Origin: Bermanella sp034112345
Lineage (GTDB): Bacteria; Pseudomonadota; Gammaproteobacteria; Pseudomonadales; Oceanobacteraceae
DNA length: 64,000 nt
Reading direction: 5' to 3'
NCBI GenBank assembly: GCA_034112345.1
Contig: JAWUVN010000009.1
Span: forward strand, 1-64,000
The notes beneath the pieces were generated by a model that was given only the letters and a program-made list of their open reading frames with translations, was not told the origin of the DNA and did not search any database. The position numbers and the translations under genes are program-made. Positions 61,646 to 64,000 of the stretch are shown here, piece by piece (the first letter of the stretch is position 1; the number at the start of each line of letters is the position of its first letter).

Positions 61646-63547
61646 ATGTTGAATAAGATGTACCCCAGTATCTTCAGTTTTATAAAACAGTGTTTTTTTT
61701 GTTTTTGTGTATTTTCTATTGTGCAGGTAGAGGTTCAAGCAAAAAGCATTGACCATAATAATATAATGGTGAATCAAGCCAAAATTGATGTGATGGGTTT
61801 GCACCCTCAGTGGCTGGCGTTATTGCACTATGAAAAACAAGGATTACTAAATAGTGTTTACAGTGAAGTAGACGATGAGAAATTCTTTTATTCAAAAACG
61901 GGTAAGACGGACTCAGTATCAGAATTGGTTGCAACCTTATCTGAGCTTCAAAAAAATCAAGATGGCGATAAGTCGGTATTCTGTCGCTTTCCAGCTAGAT
62001 TGTATTTCATTCAAAAAAACTTCCCTGAATTAAGCTTCAAAAACAAACCATGCAAAGCCTTTGATGATTGGTATGGCAATGTTAAAGGCGAATCGCTCTT
62101 CTTAATTTTTCCTGCCTCGTATATGAACAGCCCGTCGTCTATGTTTGGCCATACATTATTGCGCTTGGATGGCAGGCAAGGGCACACGCTTTTATCTTCG
62201 GCGATTAACTTTGCGGCATTTACTGACCCAACAGATGACGAGCTTACGTTTACTGTAAAGGGCTTATCTGGTGGGTACCCAGGTTATGTTTCACTGGTGC
62301 CTTATTATGAAAAAGTAAATGAATATAATCATATTGAAAGCAGGGATATTTGGGAATACGAATTGAAATTATCAGTTGAAGATATTCAATTTTTTACTCG
62401 CCATATCTGGGAGCTAAATGAAATTAGGTTTGATTACTTTTTTGTAGATGAAAATTGTTCTTACAGACTACTAACATTGTTAAATGTGATTAACCCTGAA
62501 TGGAAGTTAAGTGATGAATTTAATGATCGAACCATACCGACCGATTCAATCCGAACACTCCAGCGCCATAATCTAATTGGCGATATCACCTATAGGCCCT
62601 CTAAAACCAGTAAAATTAATGATCAGCGCAGGCAGTTGAATGTTACGCAGCGTAAAGTAGCCAGAGCCATAGCTGATGATCCTTATGGTTATGCAAACCA
62701 GGTTGAATTTAAACAGCTATCAAATAAAGAAAAGGCTCGGGTGTTAGAATTGGCCTACGATTATAATCGCTACTTAAATCTCAGAGAAAAAGTGACCGAT
62801 CCAGAGTTGCAAAAACGCAGCCTTAAATTGTTATCACTTAGGTCAAAAATCGATTATGACGGAACCGCATTTTCTCCCGTGAGAATGCCTGCAACAAGAG
62901 ATGAAGAAGGCCACGCCACTTATCGAAGCATTTTTTCTTCAGGTTTTCTCAGAGATCAGGGTTATGCCGAGTTAGGTGTGCGTATTAATTATCATGACTG
63001 GTTAGATTCTGTTGCTGGTTATCGTAATGGTGCGCAAATAGAAATGGGTAATGCGAGATTCAGAGCAACAGAAGATAATATTCAGCTTCAGCATTTTGAT
63101 GTAATCAGTATTCGATCACTGGGCCCAAGAAATCGATTTAGCCAGCCTGTCAGTTGGCAAGTGAACGGTGGGTATGAGCGTTGGGCAAGTGATGGCAAGG
63201 GCCATAATCAATTACGATTAACCGGTGGCTTAGCTTATCAGTTTGGCCCTGGTGTGGCGTATGGCATGGCTGCGGCACAATTGGCTTATGGTGATCGCTA
63301 TGATCACGATTTTCGTTTGGGAGTTGGCCCAGAAGTAGGCTACCTGATTCAAAAAGAAAAATTCAACCTTTGGGGGAGTTATGAATTACTACAAACGATT
63401 GATGACTCTTCTACCAGTGAAAAATTGAAACTATCAGTCACTTATACCATTAGCACCAATAGACAATTACGGTTAGAGCTTCAGCAGCAGGCGTGGGAAG
63501 GTGCTTCTGAAAATGACATGCGCTTAAGTTATGTTATTTATCATTAA
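61646..63547 (+). CDS. DUF4105/Lnb-like exported protein with C-terminal beta-barrel-like region
   Basis: A 633-residue protein with a signal peptide (about 1-32, ending VQA). The DUF4105 domain (about 130-290), now also called the Lnb N-terminal domain after a Bacteroides lipoprotein N-acyltransferase, has the likely catalytic pair His169 (SSMFGHTLLRLDG) and Cys271 (FVDENCSYRLL). The C-terminal part (about 430-633) is rich in alternating strands (for example LRLTGGLAYQFGPGVAYGM), resembling an outer membrane barrel. Lipoprotein acyl transfer or hydrolysis is only inferred. It overlaps the next gene by 17 bases. Confidence 0.82.
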   Translation: MLNKMYPSIFSFIKQCFFCFCVFSIVQVEVQAKSIDHNNIMVNQAKIDVMGLHPQWLALLHYEKQGLLNSVYSEVDDEKFFYSKTGKTDSVSELVATLSELQKNQDGDKSVFCRFPARLYFIQKNFPELSFKNKPCKAFDDWYGNVKGESLFLIFPASYMNSPSSMFGHTLLRLDGRQGHTLLSSAINFAAFTDPTDDELTFTVKGLSGGYPGYVSLVPYYEKVNEYNHIESRDIWEYELKLSVEDIQFFTRHIWELNEIRFDYFFVDENCSYRLLTLLNVINPEWKLSDEFNDRTIPTDSIRTLQRHNLIGDITYRPSKTSKINDQRRQLNVTQRKVARAIADDPYGYANQVEFKQLSNKEKARVLELAYDYNRYLNLREKVTDPELQKRSLKLLSLRSKIDYDGTAFSPVRMPATRDEEGHATYRSIFSSGFLRDQGYAELGVRINYHDWLDSVAGYRNGAQIEMGNARFRATEDNIQLQHFDVISIRSLGPRNRFSQPVSWQVNGGYERWASDGKGHNQLRLTGGLAYQFGPGVAYGMAAAQLAYGDRYDHDFRLGVGPEVGYLIQKEKFNLWGSYELLQTIDDSSTSEKLKLSVTYTISTNRQLRLELQQQAWEGASENDMRLSYVIYH

Positions 63548-64000
63548 GGGCTGCCGCTCGTTTACTTGGGTGTTGGTTTTTGGTGTTCTTTTACAAGGGT
63601 GTAGCTTAACGTCTTTGATGTTTTATCCATTCAAAAATATTCCCATGACGCCAGACAAAATAGGCGTTCATTTTGAACAAATTTTTCATGAAGCATCTGA
63701 TGGCACAAAACTGGTTAGTTGGTGGCTACCCTCTGCGTTAAGCGGAGACACGGTTGCCTATGAAGTCGGTAACAAAGCAAAGGGCACAGTACTCTATCTG
63801 CATGGCAATGCTCAAAATATAAGTTATCACCAGTTCAATATTAATTGGTTGCCCAAGCAGGGTTATAATGTATTCATGCTGGGTTATCGACAATTTGGTC
63901 AATCAGAAGGCATTGCCAAGCTGCCCAATATCTTTCTAGACGTTCATTCAGGTCTTGATTGGATCCTGGCACAAGAAAAAACAGGCCCCGTATACATCTT
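63531..64000 (+). CDS. Alpha/beta-hydrolase lipoprotein, partial
   Basis: An ATG at 63531, inside the end of the preceding gene, opens a frame that runs off the right edge without a stop (156 codons seen). It has a signal peptide with lipobox LLQGC (Cys at about 24). An alpha/beta-hydrolase core follows: GTVLYLHGNAQN near 90-101, VFMLGYRQFGQSEG near 120-133. The text resembles BEM46/YfhR-type serine hydrolases, whose nucleophile would lie beyond the window. Overlap with the DUF4105 gene suggests co-expression. Confidence 0.8.
   Translation, partial: MLFIIKGCRSFTWVLVFGVLLQGCSLTSLMFYPFKNIPMTPDKIGVHFEQIFHEASDGTKLVSWWLPSALSGDTVAYEVGNKAKGTVLYLHGNAQNISYHQFNINWLPKQGYNVFMLGYRQFGQSEGIAKLPNIFLDVHSGLDWILAQEKTGPVYI

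Noticed and set aside
1..64000. Sigma-54 promoters near rpoN and the nitrogen-PTS genes
   Set aside because: I looked for TGGCAC-N5-TTGC-like pairs by eye and found none convincing.

Overview
The window looks like a core chromosomal segment of a marine gammaproteobacterium, most likely in or near the Oceanospirillales (Bermanella/Oleispira-like). This is inferred from a moderately AT-rich sequence, a Pseudomonas-style gene order (ptsO-rapZ-ptsN-hpf-rpoN-lptBAC-kdsD, then ibaG-murA-hisG-hisD-hisC-algW), a short HisZ-dependent HisG, an MksFEB condensin, and a hybrid iscR-iscS-sufBCDS-sufA-sufT operon. I saw no rRNA, tRNA, CRISPR array, phage or insertion sequence. Almost all the DNA is housekeeping.

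Layout. 1-4.1 kb: yhdP, interrupted by an in-frame stop near the left edge, then a nitrilase-family amidase. 4.1-13.8 kb, leftward: darP, mgtE, the nitrogen-PTS/sigma-54 block (ptsO, rapZ, ptsN, hpf, rpoN), the LPS export block (lptB, lptA, lptC, kdsD, with no kdsC) and a Na+/Ca2+ exchanger. 14.0-18.8 kb, rightward: ibaG, murA, hisG, hisD, hisC. 18.9-21.3 kb: algW/degS-type protease, a NIF3-family protein and a CbiX-like chelatase. 21.5-27.5 kb: mksF-mksE-mksB. 27.7-31.4 kb, leftward: a 44-codon gene with its own ribosome-binding site and terminator, then three exported proteins (beta-helix/cytochrome c fusion, di-heme peroxidase-like lipoprotein, c4-like di-heme cytochrome). 31.6-34.2 kb: a SuhB-like protein lacking its catalytic residues, divergent from trmJ and cysE. 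34.4-41.9 kb: the iron-sulfur assembly operon behind an IscR-type operator. 42.3-46.7 kb: fadD, a DUF2804 protein, sufE, ndk. 46.8-54.7 kb: rlmN, pilF, ispG, hisS, yfgM, bamB, der. 54.8-60.8 kb: group II truncated haemoglobin, Rieske protein, a soluble chemoreceptor with a degenerate zinc domain, thioesterase, Smr protein, M23 peptidase, xseA. 61.0-64 kb: DUF3015 protein, a DUF4105/Lnb-like exported protein and the start of an alpha/beta-hydrolase lipoprotein.

The best leads are: (1) the suhB-locus protein has lost every metal-binding acidic residue but keeps the fold, which suggests a non-catalytic role such as rRNA antitermination; (2) the three-gene beta-helix/haem cluster of unknown function; (3) the CZB domain missing two of its four zinc ligands; (4) the mixed IscS/SUF operon; (5) the small independent gene near 27.8 kb; (6) terminator-like hairpins directly in front of hisC and der. 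No wholly new system is proven by the sequence; the haem cluster is the best candidate.
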